DNA of 44,215 nt from Bacteroidales bacterium (GCA_027859205.1 JAQIBH010000160.1:1-44215); one strand, 5' to 3'. Shown: positions 8,039 to 17,799, counted from the first letter of the stretch. Translations and numbers: made by a program. The notes: generated by a model not told the origin, from the sequence alone.

Positions 8039-11000
8039 ATGAAGAAAGATGTTTACGCTATTTTTAATATTGAACAAAACGAAAGAATAAGCGTTTCATT
8101 ATTTCTTTTTCAATCAATATTTCTTGGAATATTTTATGGTGCTTTTGATGTAGGTGCTCATGCTCTATTCCTTAGCGCTTATCCGGCTTCAATGATTCCG
8201 AAGGCATACGTTATTTCGGGTTTGGTTGGTATAGTTTTAACAAGTATTTATGCCAGATTGCAAAGCAAATATAAGTTTTCCTCTATTGCAATATTTAATC
8301 TAATTTTCATATCACTTTCAACAGCTTTATTAAGAGTGTTATTTCAATTTACCGAAAGTTCGTGGTTGATATTTTTAATTTTTATTATGATGGGGCCATT
8401 AAATATTATGGCCTTGCTAGGTTTTTGGGGTGGTGTAGGAAGAATGTTTTCGCTAAGACAAGGGAAACGATTGTTTGGACTTATTGATAGTGGGCAAATT
8501 TTTGGTGCAATATTAAGTACTTTTGCAATACCTGTTTTAATTGCCGTAGGGTTTCAACAGAAAAATTTACTTTTTTTAAGCTCGGTTAGTGTAGTATGTG
8601 CATTACTAATGCAAATTGTAATATCAATAAAGTATAACTTAAATCAGGTTGTAACAAAAAAAGAAAAGAAAAGTAACAGGTTACCTGATCTTTTAAAAAA
8701 TAAATACATATTATACATGTCGATATTTGTAGTTATATCGATGTTAACAGCATTCTTTATACAATTTTCCTTCTTGTCTGTTACAAAAGAAAATTATCCG
8801 GATCACAATGATTTAGCGGAATTTCTTGGCGCTTTTACAGGTAGTTTATTATTATTTACTTTCTTATTTAAAACATTCTTATATAGTAAGTTAATGAAAA
8901 CCTATGGTTTAAAAGTTAGTATACTTATTTCGGCTTTTTTATTGGGTATATTTACTGCTATAGCTTCTTTAATAGGAACTTTTGTAGGATACACAACTGC
9001 CGCTTCTGGGTTTTTATTTTTCTTTTTAATAATAGCCTTAAGCAGACTGTTTTCTAAAGCCTTAAAAGATGCCGTCGAAGTTCCATCATTTAAAATCCTT
9101 TATCAGTCCTTAAAAGCAGAAATAAGACATGATGTGCAAGCATATGTTGATGGTACTATAAATGAAATTGCAGCACTTGCTGCAGGATTAATTTTAGCAG
9201 CATTAAGCTTATTTGAGTTTTTTAAATTAATTCATTTTTCTTATACTTTAATGTTGATATTAGTGATATGGTTTTTTGTAGCCCGAAAGCTTTATGTCGA
9301 ATATAAAATTTCACTTCAAAAATCTTTAGCTGAATATAAAGGAAAGAAGGAGGAGATAGAAAATGTCTCTGATTTTATAGATGAAAATCTTCTGGATGAT
9401 TCAATTGATTTTAGTCAGATTATATCTGGACTCGATATTGATTTTGAATTGCATCCTCTTATGTTCGAAGAAAAAATGGAAGGATTAATAAATCATAAAC
9501 AAAAATTAATTTCCGATTATGCATTCCAAAGAGTAAAAAAATCCAGATTAATCGATTCTTATAAATATTTGCCAAAGAATGAAGAGTCACTTATGGAGTT
9601 ATTAAATAGAACTGATATTAAGATTGACAAATCGCCCGGTATAGAAAAATTAATTGAAATTTCAAAAGCGAAAGGCACCGAAGAAAGAATTCTTGCTGCT
9701 CATTTAATAGGTAAGTTTTATGAACCAAAACTTTACGTCTATTTAAAAGCTTTAATACGGGATTTACAAATATCAGTTAAAATTGCTGCTATAAAGGCTG
9801 CATCCAAAACTAAGAATACTGAGTTTTGTTCATTAATAATTGATTATCTGGATACACCTGGTTTAATTTCTTACTCTTACGATTCTTTATCATCATTTGG
9901 TGAAGAAGCATTAAGTATTATTGATCAGTATTTCTATAAAACAGGAACGAGTCATAGAATATCATTGCGTATTGTAAAATTAATAGGTCAAATAGGTGGC
10001 AATAAGGCACAATCATATCTAATAAAAAAACTAGATCACCCTAACGAAGAAATATTAAACTATGTTTTGTTGGCATTAAAGAATATTGACTTTATAGCCG
10101 AAGAAAAAGTAATTATTCAAATTCATCAAATAATTGAGAAGCATATTGGTGTAATGGCATATAATATTTCAACCCAAGCAACTCTTAACGAAATTGAAGG
10201 GTATGAATATCTCAAAACCGCTTTTAAAGAAGAACTCAGTGCAAATTACAATTTACTTTATCTTTTATTGTCTTTAGCTTACGATTCTAAATCAATAATG
10301 CATGTTAAAGATAATATAGAAAGTGCAACCACCGAAGGTATAAGTTATGCATTAGAATTGCTCGATCTTTTTATTCATGAAGAGTTAAAGCCAAAGCTCT
10401 TTCCTGTTGTTGAAGATATTTCCGTTGCTGAGAAAATAAAGCAATTGCAAAATTATTACCCAATAGAAAGGCTTGCTTTCAATGATTTACTAATTTCAAT
10501 TATTAACCGTGATATTAATGAAATAAATATATGGACCAAGGTTTGTGCGATTTTGGCATTTTCCGAAATTGAAAATAAAGAAATCTCAAATGATTTAATT
10601 GCTCACCTGTTTAATCCTCATGAAATATTAAGAGAAACTGCTGGAATAGTAATAAACGGAATCGATACAGAGTATTTTAAAATGATTGGCAAAAGATTAA
10701 ATCAACAATATAGAGAAGAACTTGACAATTCAATTGAATTACTTAATGTATCAAAAAATCATTTGATAGTTGAAAAAACATTTCTATTAAAATCATTTGG
10801 ATACTTCAAAAATATTGATGGGAGATATCTATATGAATTTGCTAAGTCAATGAATAATTTATCGTTTGAATCATACGAACTTAGCGATATTGTAGTATCA
10901 GATTTAAAAGATAAAGTATTGCTTTTAAAAGGGGAATCTGCACTTCTTTCTGTTGATGATAAAGAGGAGTTAGAACTTGTTGAAGGTGAATTATATGATA

Positions 11001-11167
11001 TGAATGAAATTTTGAAAGATGCGAAAAGAAAAGTTTCATTAAATCAAAATGGAGAAAACACAATTTATTATATTAATAAAAATGATATGATAAATAACAT
11101 GTTTGATTTTCATAAAATTGAGATTGCAATCTTAAATTGGATAAATATAAAAATTAGCAAAAACTAA
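8039..11167 (+). CDS. ATP/ADP-translocase-like membrane protein with HEAT repeats
   Basis: 1042 residues. About 10-12 transmembrane helices fill residues 15-415, in a major-facilitator-like layout resembling the NTP/NDP translocase (TLC) group found with HEAT repeats in bacteria. A cytoplasmic acidic linker follows (about 425-490). Alpha-helical HEAT-like repeats then span about 490-900 (for example RILAAHLIGKFYEPKLYVYL and VKIAAIKAASKT). The last ~140 residues are lysine/glutamate-rich and unassigned; in relatives this position may hold a cyclic-nucleotide-binding domain, not recognisable here. It heads the operon and is 23 bp upstream of the phosphatase gene. Possible roles are nucleotide transport or a membrane scaffold reading the neighbouring signal proteins. 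The fold is likely; the substrate is unknown. Confidence 0.65.
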   Translation: MKKDVYAIFNIEQNERISVSLFLFQSIFLGIFYGAFDVGAHALFLSAYPASMIPKAYVISGLVGIVLTSIYARLQSKYKFSSIAIFNLIFISLSTALLRVLFQFTESSWLIFLIFIMMGPLNIMALLGFWGGVGRMFSLRQGKRLFGLIDSGQIFGAILSTFAIPVLIAVGFQQKNLLFLSSVSVVCALLMQIVISIKYNLNQVVTKKEKKSNRLPDLLKNKYILYMSIFVVISMLTAFFIQFSFLSVTKENYPDHNDLAEFLGAFTGSLLLFTFLFKTFLYSKLMKTYGLKVSILISAFLLGIFTAIASLIGTFVGYTTAASGFLFFFLIIALSRLFSKALKDAVEVPSFKILYQSLKAEIRHDVQAYVDGTINEIAALAAGLILAALSLFEFFKLIHFSYTLMLILVIWFFVARKLYVEYKISLQKSLAEYKGKKEEIENVSDFIDENLLDDSIDFSQIISGLDIDFELHPLMFEEKMEGLINHKQKLISDYAFQRVKKSRLIDSYKYLPKNEESLMELLNRTDIKIDKSPGIEKLIEISKAKGTEERILAAHLIGKFYEPKLYVYLKALIRDLQISVKIAAIKAASKTKNTEFCSLIIDYLDTPGLISYSYDSLSSFGEEALSIIDQYFYKTGTSHRISLRIVKLIGQIGGNKAQSYLIKKLDHPNEEILNYVLLALKNIDFIAEEKVIIQIHQIIEKHIGVMAYNISTQATLNEIEGYEYLKTAFKEELSANYNLLYLLLSLAYDSKSIMHVKDNIESATTEGISYALELLDLFIHEELKPKLFPVVEDISVAEKIKQLQNYYPIERLAFNDLLISIINRDINEINIWTKVCAILAFSEIENKEISNDLIAHLFNPHEILRETAGIVINGIDTEYFKMIGKRLNQQYREELDNSIELLNVSKNHLIVEKTFLLKSFGYFKNIDGRYLYEFAKSMNNLSFESYELSDIVVSDLKDKVLLLKGESALLSVDDKEELELVEGELYDMNEILKDAKRKVSLNQNGENTIYYINKNDMINNMFDFHKIEIAILNWINIKISKN

Positions 11168-11190
11168 AATATAAATTAATACCCATTAAT

Positions 11191-13188
11191 ATGTTGTTGA
11201 AATTTATAAGGAGAATTAATAATTATTATATGCGCAAAACTACCATCTTTAAACAACTTATTTTAAATGTTGTAATACCAGCTGTATCAGCTTTGCTTAT
11301 TCTTGGTGCTTTTAATTACACACAAACTAAATCTATTTTAATAGACTCAAGTGATACAAAAAACAAAATAATTTCTGAAGAAGTGATTGATATTATGGAG
11401 ATTCAGGATGTTGCTCTTGAAATTATAGAGCAATATTTAAATCCAATTATGAAATCCTATAGTAACGAGTTAGTGCATAATTATTTTAAGAATACTGAAA
11501 ATATTGAATATGCAAATCTTGATGAAATTCGAAAAGAATTAGGAATGGATCCTGAGATGGAAGATATATATATAATAAATGAAGAAGGATTTGTTGTAAA
11601 TTCAACATTTGAAGCAGATCTTGGACGTAATTTGTTTTCGTTTGGAGAAGAACATAAACACATGCTTCTTGAGATATTTAAAGAGGGAAAATTTGTTTAT
11701 GAGAAATTTACCGTAGAAGATAACACAAAACGATTAAAAAAGTATACTTATCATCCAACTTTAGATGGGAAATATATAGTTGAAGTGGGAATTTATTCTA
11801 GGCCTGCAGATGAACTAATTAATTCTATTAATAAAACGGTTAATGAATTAGCAGACGTTGATGTACAATTATTTATTAATAAAGATAATCCTCTTTCTTT
11901 AACCAAAGATATTGAGCTATCAACTGATGAAATCAGTTTTATTAAGGAACGATTTATTAACCAGGATTCCATAAAAATTTCTAAAAAAATTAATAAAAAG
12001 AAATTATTCTATAATTACATGTATATACATAGAGCAAATACTGATTTATATAAAGGAGCTGTAATAAGAATTATTAGTGACAGATCAAGAGAAGAAATTG
12101 TATTAAGAAATGAACTTATAAAATTTATTTCGATTTTTGGTTTAACAATATTTATTGTAATTGTTCTTTTGTACAGAAAAACAAAAGTAATAACACATCC
12201 AATTAAAAGACTTGTTGATAAAGTTAATCGTGTAACAAATGGTCACTTAGATGAACGGGCTGATGTTGTTGGAAATAATGAAATAACAACACTCTCACAG
12301 AAATTTAATTCTATGATTGAAGAGTTGGAGAGTTATTACAATGAACTGGAACAAAAAGTAAAAGATCGTACTGCTGAAGTAGTTCGACAAAAAGAAGTGA
12401 TTGAAATTAAGAATAAGCACATTACCGATAGTATTCGTTACGCTAAACGAATACAAAATGCAATATTACCTCCAGAGAATTATGTAAAAGAATTATTACC
12501 CAAATCATTTATATTATATAAACCAAAGGATATTGTAAGTGGTGATTTTTATTGGATGACAAAGAAAAACAATCTTGTTATTTATGCTGCTGTCGATTGT
12601 ACAGGTCATGGTGTTCCAGGAGCATTTATGTCAATCGTAGGTAACAATCAGCTAAATTATGCTATTGATGTTAAAAAAGCTCGTGTGGCTAGTGAAATTC
12701 TCGATCATTTAAATCAAGGTGTAGTAGATACCCTAAGAGAAAAAGGTACAGAAAATAATATCATGAGTATGGTTAAAGACGGAATGGATTTAGCTTTATG
12801 TGTTATCGATTATAAAAATATGAAGCTTCAATTTGCGGGTGCAAACAATCCATTATGTTTAGTTCGTGATAATGAGATCATACAAATAAAAGGAAACAGA
12901 ATGGCTATTGGAGGTAATTACGACGTAGAACTTCCTAAATTTACGAATCACGAAATGGATCTGAAAAAAGGTGATGTATTGTATACATTCTCTGATGGTT
13001 ATCCGGATCAGTTTGGTGGCGACGATGGTAGAAAATTTATGCTTAAAAAATTTAGAGAGTTATTACTGAAAATACATAAAAATCCAATTGAAGAACAAGA
13101 ACAGATACTTGAAGATATACTCGAAAAATGGAGAGGTAAAGAAGAGCAGATAGATGATATTATTGTAATTGGTGTTAAAATTGAATAA
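11191..13188 (+). CDS. Membrane Cache-HAMP-SpoIIE (PP2C) serine/threonine phosphatase
   Basis: 665 residues: TM1 at about 22-44, a periplasmic Cache-like sensor (about 45-305), TM2 at about 310-328, HAMP (about 330-384), a short coiled coil, then a SpoIIE-type PP2C domain (about 440-663). Metal-binding and catalytic motifs are present: D452 in SGDFYW, D469 in DCTGHG, D602 in FSDGYPDQ, and D655/D656 in QIDDI. The family dephosphorylates serine phosphoproteins, classically anti-anti-sigma factors, but no STAS or anti-sigma gene is nearby, so the target may be an operon partner. Two starts are possible: ATG 11191, or ATG 11230 (Met14), which has AAGGAG 18 nt upstream. I kept 11191, 23 bp after the previous stop. 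Only 2 bp separate it from the TIR-like gene, so co-translation is likely. Confidence 0.85.
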   Translation: MLLKFIRRINNYYMRKTTIFKQLILNVVIPAVSALLILGAFNYTQTKSILIDSSDTKNKIISEEVIDIMEIQDVALEIIEQYLNPIMKSYSNELVHNYFKNTENIEYANLDEIRKELGMDPEMEDIYIINEEGFVVNSTFEADLGRNLFSFGEEHKHMLLEIFKEGKFVYEKFTVEDNTKRLKKYTYHPTLDGKYIVEVGIYSRPADELINSINKTVNELADVDVQLFINKDNPLSLTKDIELSTDEISFIKERFINQDSIKISKKINKKKLFYNYMYIHRANTDLYKGAVIRIISDRSREEIVLRNELIKFISIFGLTIFIVIVLLYRKTKVITHPIKRLVDKVNRVTNGHLDERADVVGNNEITTLSQKFNSMIEELESYYNELEQKVKDRTAEVVRQKEVIEIKNKHITDSIRYAKRIQNAILPPENYVKELLPKSFILYKPKDIVSGDFYWMTKKNNLVIYAAVDCTGHGVPGAFMSIVGNNQLNYAIDVKKARVASEILDHLNQGVVDTLREKGTENNIMSMVKDGMDLALCVIDYKNMKLQFAGANNPLCLVRDNEIIQIKGNRMAIGGNYDVELPKFTNHEMDLKKGDVLYTFSDGYPDQFGGDDGRKFMLKKFRELLLKIHKNPIEEQEQILEDILEKWRGKEEQIDDIIVIGVKIE

Positions 13189-13190
13189 AT

Positions 13191-14582
13191 ATGAAGAACG
13201 AAAATTCAGATGTTCTTATTTATGCTCCGTTTAATAAAAAAAACTTAAACGAAAAAGATGTTATTTGGATAAATGCTTTTCAAACAATTCTGGAAATAGG
13301 TTTAAATCAAATTACAAAACAAAAATTAAGTATATCTAATTTTATTTTAGATGCACCAAAAAAAGATATTAAGGAACTTGGTAGCTGCAAAATTATTGTT
13401 CAGCTTATTTTAAATAATTCATTTAGTACCGAAGCTCTTGTAAATGAAAGTCAGCTAGAAAATGTAAAAGTTATTCAAGTAAATTGCCATCCCGAAATAA
13501 AAGGAGAGTTTTCCACCGATATTCTTAGAGTTAATTTATTCGATGAAACCACAAATAAATCTATTGATTTATCAGAAAATATTGGGGAGATAAAAAATGA
13601 TATTTGGCTTAAAATTCTTGATATTGCTTTTACAATAAAGAAAGACCTTGTTGTAATAGAAAAAAAGGATAAAAAATTTAAAGGTAAAATATTTGTTGCC
13701 GAAACCAGTATAGATCAGAACAGTAACAGAGAAACAATAATTAGAGAACTTGAACATTTAGGTTTTGAAATATTACCTAAGGTACATTTCCCAAAGGATT
13801 TAAATCCTTTTAGTGAATTGATTCATGATAGTATTAAACAATCAGTTTTGTCAATTCACCTAATTGGCAACCATTATGCACCATTAATTAATAATATAGA
13901 GATTTCAAGTATCGAATTACAAAACGATTTATTTCATGAGGTTGCAGCAGAATTAAACGCAGAAAATAGAGAAATAAAGCGGTTAGTGTGGATTCCAACT
14001 GATGTAAAACCAAAATCTGAAAAACAAAGACTCTATATTGGTAGTTTCAAACGAAATATTGAGTTACTTAAAAATACAGAAATAATTCAGACTCCAATTG
14101 AAATTTTTAAATCTATAATTAGAAATAAAGCAAATGGAATTATTGATGTAAAACCAATATCACAAACAGAATCAAAAGAGATTTATAGCAAATCTGTATA
14201 TATTATTACAAATGATATTGAAAGCAAAACGTATAATAATATTAAAGCAGAACTTTCAAAACAAAAATTGAGAGTTTTAGAAATTTCTCCTAAAACAAAT
14301 AAAATTGATTTAATTCAAGAACATTATTATAACCTTATTAATTGCGATGCTGTGCTAATTGATTATACAGTAGAAAATGTTCAATGGCTTAATAGTAAAC
14401 TTTGTGATTTATTAAAAGCACCAGGTTTTGGCAGGAAAAAGAGTTTTTTGGCAAAATCCATATTTTTAAATACTGGTGCTACTCCTGTTCTGCAGTTCCA
14501 AATTACCGATTTGGAATTAATAAAAGATGATAAAAAAGATATTGCAATAAGATTAAAATCTTTCATTGAAAAAATAAATTAA
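13191..14582 (+). CDS. Soluble multi-domain TIR-like protein (DUF4062/TIR type)
   Basis: 463 residues, no signal peptide or TM. Three Rossmann-like modules are apparent. The first (about 1-155, starting DVLIYAPFNKK) is TIR-like but weak. The second (about 164-310) has GKIFVAETSID, then LEHLGFEILP, then SVLSIHLIG, and SSIELQ with E242; this is the pattern of DUF4062/TIR-like domains next to nSTAND proteins. The third (about 334-463) has SVYIITND, CDAVLIDY and W399..K403, where catalytic TIRs have W-x-x-x-E. The third therefore lacks the NADase glutamate at that position, while E242 in the second may be its equivalent. It lies between the phosphatase (2 bp) and the nSTAND1-WD40 gene (123 bp), so it is probably the effector or adaptor for that NTPase. 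NAD+ cleavage is possible but unproven. Confidence 0.65.
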   Translation: MKNENSDVLIYAPFNKKNLNEKDVIWINAFQTILEIGLNQITKQKLSISNFILDAPKKDIKELGSCKIIVQLILNNSFSTEALVNESQLENVKVIQVNCHPEIKGEFSTDILRVNLFDETTNKSIDLSENIGEIKNDIWLKILDIAFTIKKDLVVIEKKDKKFKGKIFVAETSIDQNSNRETIIRELEHLGFEILPKVHFPKDLNPFSELIHDSIKQSVLSIHLIGNHYAPLINNIEISSIELQNDLFHEVAAELNAENREIKRLVWIPTDVKPKSEKQRLYIGSFKRNIELLKNTEIIQTPIEIFKSIIRNKANGIIDVKPISQTESKEIYSKSVYIITNDIESKTYNNIKAELSKQKLRVLEISPKTNKIDLIQEHYYNLINCDAVLIDYTVENVQWLNSKLCDLLKAPGFGRKKSFLAKSIFLNTGATPVLQFQITDLELIKDDKKDIAIRLKSFIEKIN

Positions 14583-14705
14583 AATGAATCATCCATGCCT
14601 GGTAAATTTAAAGTCAATTCTTATTATAGTGAAAAACTGTAGCATTTAAGACTATTATGGTGTTTGGATGTTCCATCTGGTAAATGAAAAATAAATTATA
14701 AACTA

Positions 14706-17700
14706 ATGAAACTTGAAAGCAATTCAAATAATTCAAATAGTATGTTTAACCCATTCCCAGGTCTGAGACCATTTAAGGTTGAAGAAAGTCATTTGTTTTT
14801 TGGGAGAGAAGGTCAAAGCGAAGAGATTTTAAAGAAATTATCAGATGAGAAATTTGTTGCTGTAATTGGTGCATCTGGAAGTGGAAAATCATCTTTAATA
14901 TATTGTGGATTAGTTCCAACTTTATATGGAGGTTTCATTGGAGAAGCAAAATCAAAATGGAATATTATTGCTGCTCGTCCGGGGAATGCTCCAATTGAGA
15001 ATTTAGCATCTGCAATATTAGATAAATCTTCAAGCGAAAACGAAAAGGACGATATACTAATAAAACAAAAGCTAAATGCTTCAATCTTAAGAAGTAGCTC
15101 AAATGGCTTAGTCGAAATACTTGATCAATCTTTTGATTTTAAAAATGAAAATATTTTAGTTATCATTGATCAATTCGAGGAGTTATTCAGATATAAAACC
15201 AGTGGAAAAGGACAATCAACATACAATGAGTCGGAAGCTTTTGTTAAATTATTGGTAAACGCAAATAATACTCCAGATATTCCCGTTTATCTTGTATTAA
15301 CAATGCGTTCCGATTTTATTGGGGAATGTTCTCAATTTCACGAATTAACCGAGTTAATAAACGATTCGAATTATCTGGTGCCTCAAATGACTCGTGAGGA
15401 TTTTAAAAATGCAGTTGAAGGACCCGTAGCTGTGGGTGGAGCAACTATTGACGCTCAATTAGTTCAACAATTACTTAACGAAGTAGGAGATAATCCCGAT
15501 CAACTTCCAATATTACAACATGCTTTAATGAGAACTTGGGAGTATTGGATGGATCATTCAGATAAAAAGCAATCAATAAATATTGCAGATTACGAAGCAA
15601 TCGGAAAAATGGAAAAAGCTCTTTCCGAACATGCTAATGAAGCTTATGACGAGTTAGGTGAAAATGAAAAATGGATATGCGAAAGCATGTTTAAAACAAT
15701 TACCGAGAAAGGAAATGATAACAGAGGTATAAGACACCCCACTAGTATAAATGATATTGCCTCAATTTCAAAATCATCTGTTGATGAGGTTATTAAAGTT
15801 ATTGATCCATTTAGAGCTACAGGCAGATCTTTTATAACACCTTCACATGAAAAATCTTTAAAAGGTGATAGTATTATTGATTTGTCCCACGAAAGTATTA
15901 TGAGAATTTGGAATAAATTAAAAGTGTGGGTAGATGAGGAGTGGGAAGCTGTTCAAATGTATATGCGCTTATCCGATGCATCAGAAATGTATCAAATTGG
16001 GAATACTGGTTTGTGGCGTCCGCCTGATTTACAATTAGCATTAAACTGGAAAGAAAAACAACAGCCAACTTTGGCCTGGGCACAACGTTATAATCCTGCA
16101 TTTGAAAGAGCTGTGGTATATTTAGATACTAGTGAAAAAGAATTTAAAGCGGAAGAAGAAAATAAAATAAAATTGCAAAAAAGACAATTACGTCGTTCAA
16201 AAATATTTGCTATCGTTCTAGGTTCGGCGGCTATTCTTGGAATGGGTTTAACGATCTATTCTCAGATGATGAAAAAAAAGGCAGTCAAACAAGAATTAAT
16301 AGCAATTGAACAAACAGGGATAGCTGTAGAGCAACAAAATATTGCAGAGGAAAAAACTATTATTGCTACAGAGAAAGAACAAGAAGCACGAACAGAAAAA
16401 GAGAATGCTCAAAAACAAGAGCAAATTGCTTTAGAAAATGAAAAAAAGGCAAACGTACAAAAGAAAATTGCCGAACAGCAAACAGAATTGGCAGTACAAA
16501 GAGAGAAAGAGACAGAGAAACAGAAATTGTTAGCTGAAGCTAGTGCTGAAGAAGCTCGAAAACAAAGCATAGAAGCCGAAAAGCAAAGACAAGAGGCATT
16601 TAGAATGAGAATGTTGTCAATTGGTCAAAGTATGGCAGTAAAATCTCAACAAATTTCTGATAATACGCAGCTAAAAGCTCTCGTTGCATATCAAGCATAT
16701 TTATTTAACGAAAAATATCAAGGACTAAAACTAAATCCTGATGTATATTTAGGATTATATTATGCATTAAAAGGTTTGAAAGGACAATCTTTTAATGCAT
16801 TAAATGGACATACTGGTTCAGTTAAAGATATTGCATTTATTCCTGGAGAAAATACCTTATTTAGTGCAGGTGGTGATGGTAAGATCCTTAAATGGGATAT
16901 AGAAAATGCAGATACACCAAACCAAATAGTATTTGAAAAGCCTTTTGAACAGAGAACATTAGGTATAACAAAGGATGGCAAATGGCTTATTTGCTCAGAC
17001 GATAGTAGTAAGATTTTACTTATCAATCTGATAAATAATGTGGAAACTGACCAAGAATTAGTTGGCCATACTAAAATTGTAAGTGGAATTGCCGTGGCTG
17101 CAAATAATGAATTTTTGATATCATCAAGTAACGATAAAACAATACGAAAGTGGGATTTAAAAACAATGAAGGGTGAGATTCTTGCTGAAAGTGAATCAAA
17201 AATAAATACAATAACAATTTCTCCCGATTCAAAAACAGTTGTGGCAGGAACACAAGATGGCAAAATTAGTATTTGGAATGCTAATGAGAAATCTGATCCT
17301 CTAATAATTAATGACGAATCTAAAGTTGCAATTACAGCCGTAAAATTTAATAATGAAGGGAAATGGTTAGTTTCTGGTGATTCAAAAGGAAATATAAAAA
17401 TAAGAAATTCAGAAACTTTTGAAATTATTGAAAATCTTGAAGGGCATAAATCTCGAATATCTGACATCGATTTTAATCCAGATGGTAACCTAATGGCAAC
17501 CTCCAGTCTTGATGGCAGCGTTAGGATTTGGGACTTCATAAACTTAAACAACCAGCCAATTATATTAACAGATCACGACAGATGGGTTATGTCTTTAAGT
17601 TTTAGTCCCGATGGTAAAAGATTAGTTACCTCAAGTGACGTTAAAGACAGAATCCTAATTTGGCCTACTAAATCAGAATATTTAGCTTCAGATTTATACA

Positions 17701-17795
17701 ATAGAATTAGTCGAAATATGACAGTAGATGAGTGGAATGCTTATGTAGCTGGAGATGTTGAATATGAAAAAACTATAACTGAATTAAATAATTAA
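14706..17795 (+). CDS. nSTAND1 NTPase with TM, coiled coil and seven-bladed WD40 propeller
   Basis: 1029 residues. The start NPFPGLRPF..EESHLFFGRE (15-35) is diagnostic of nSTAND1 (PF20703). Walker A is GASGSGKSS with K61, and Walker B is ILVIIDQFEE with D155. A winged-helix-like segment follows (about 370-420, IDLSHESIMRIW). One hydrophobic helix at about 499-521 is followed by a long Gln/Glu/Lys coiled coil (525-640). Seven WD40 blades occupy about 700-1005, each ending W/N/R-type (ILKWDI, IRKWDL, ISIWN, VRIWDF, ILIWP). The C-terminal NMTVDEW..Y..YEKT tail is shared by STAND-WD40 proteins. STAND NTPases are ATP-driven switches that oligomerise on sensing a ligand, often controlling immunity or cell-death effectors. 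The propeller is the probable sensor and the TIR-like neighbour the probable partner. Only 4 bp separate it from the next gene. Confidence 0.88.
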   Translation: MKLESNSNNSNSMFNPFPGLRPFKVEESHLFFGREGQSEEILKKLSDEKFVAVIGASGSGKSSLIYCGLVPTLYGGFIGEAKSKWNIIAARPGNAPIENLASAILDKSSSENEKDDILIKQKLNASILRSSSNGLVEILDQSFDFKNENILVIIDQFEELFRYKTSGKGQSTYNESEAFVKLLVNANNTPDIPVYLVLTMRSDFIGECSQFHELTELINDSNYLVPQMTREDFKNAVEGPVAVGGATIDAQLVQQLLNEVGDNPDQLPILQHALMRTWEYWMDHSDKKQSINIADYEAIGKMEKALSEHANEAYDELGENEKWICESMFKTITEKGNDNRGIRHPTSINDIASISKSSVDEVIKVIDPFRATGRSFITPSHEKSLKGDSIIDLSHESIMRIWNKLKVWVDEEWEAVQMYMRLSDASEMYQIGNTGLWRPPDLQLALNWKEKQQPTLAWAQRYNPAFERAVVYLDTSEKEFKAEEENKIKLQKRQLRRSKIFAIVLGSAAILGMGLTIYSQMMKKKAVKQELIAIEQTGIAVEQQNIAEEKTIIATEKEQEARTEKENAQKQEQIALENEKKANVQKKIAEQQTELAVQREKETEKQKLLAEASAEEARKQSIEAEKQRQEAFRMRMLSIGQSMAVKSQQISDNTQLKALVAYQAYLFNEKYQGLKLNPDVYLGLYYALKGLKGQSFNALNGHTGSVKDIAFIPGENTLFSAGGDGKILKWDIENADTPNQIVFEKPFEQRTLGITKDGKWLICSDDSSKILLINLINNVETDQELVGHTKIVSGIAVAANNEFLISSSNDKTIRKWDLKTMKGEILAESESKINTITISPDSKTVVAGTQDGKISIWNANEKSDPLIINDESKVAITAVKFNNEGKWLVSGDSKGNIKIRNSETFEIIENLEGHKSRISDIDFNPDGNLMATSSLDGSVRIWDFINLNNQPIILTDHDRWVMSLSFSPDGKRLVTSSDVKDRILIWPTKSEYLASDLYNRISRNMTVDEWNAYVAGDVEYEKTITELNN

Positions 17796-17799
17796 TAAA

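Noticed and set aside
10880-11167. Cyclic-nucleotide-binding domain at the C-terminus of the translocase-HEAT protein
   Set aside because: Position would fit, but the phosphate-binding cassette (G-E-..-R-A-type) is missing, so it is only described as unassigned.
14584-14649. 21-codon ORF starting one base after the TIR-like gene
   Set aside because: No hydrophobic or conserved pattern convincing enough; likely chance in the spacer.
16760-17551. Long minus-strand ORF (263 codons) antisense to the WD40 region
   Set aside because: It mirrors the repetitive WD40 coding sequence in another frame and has no family pattern of its own.
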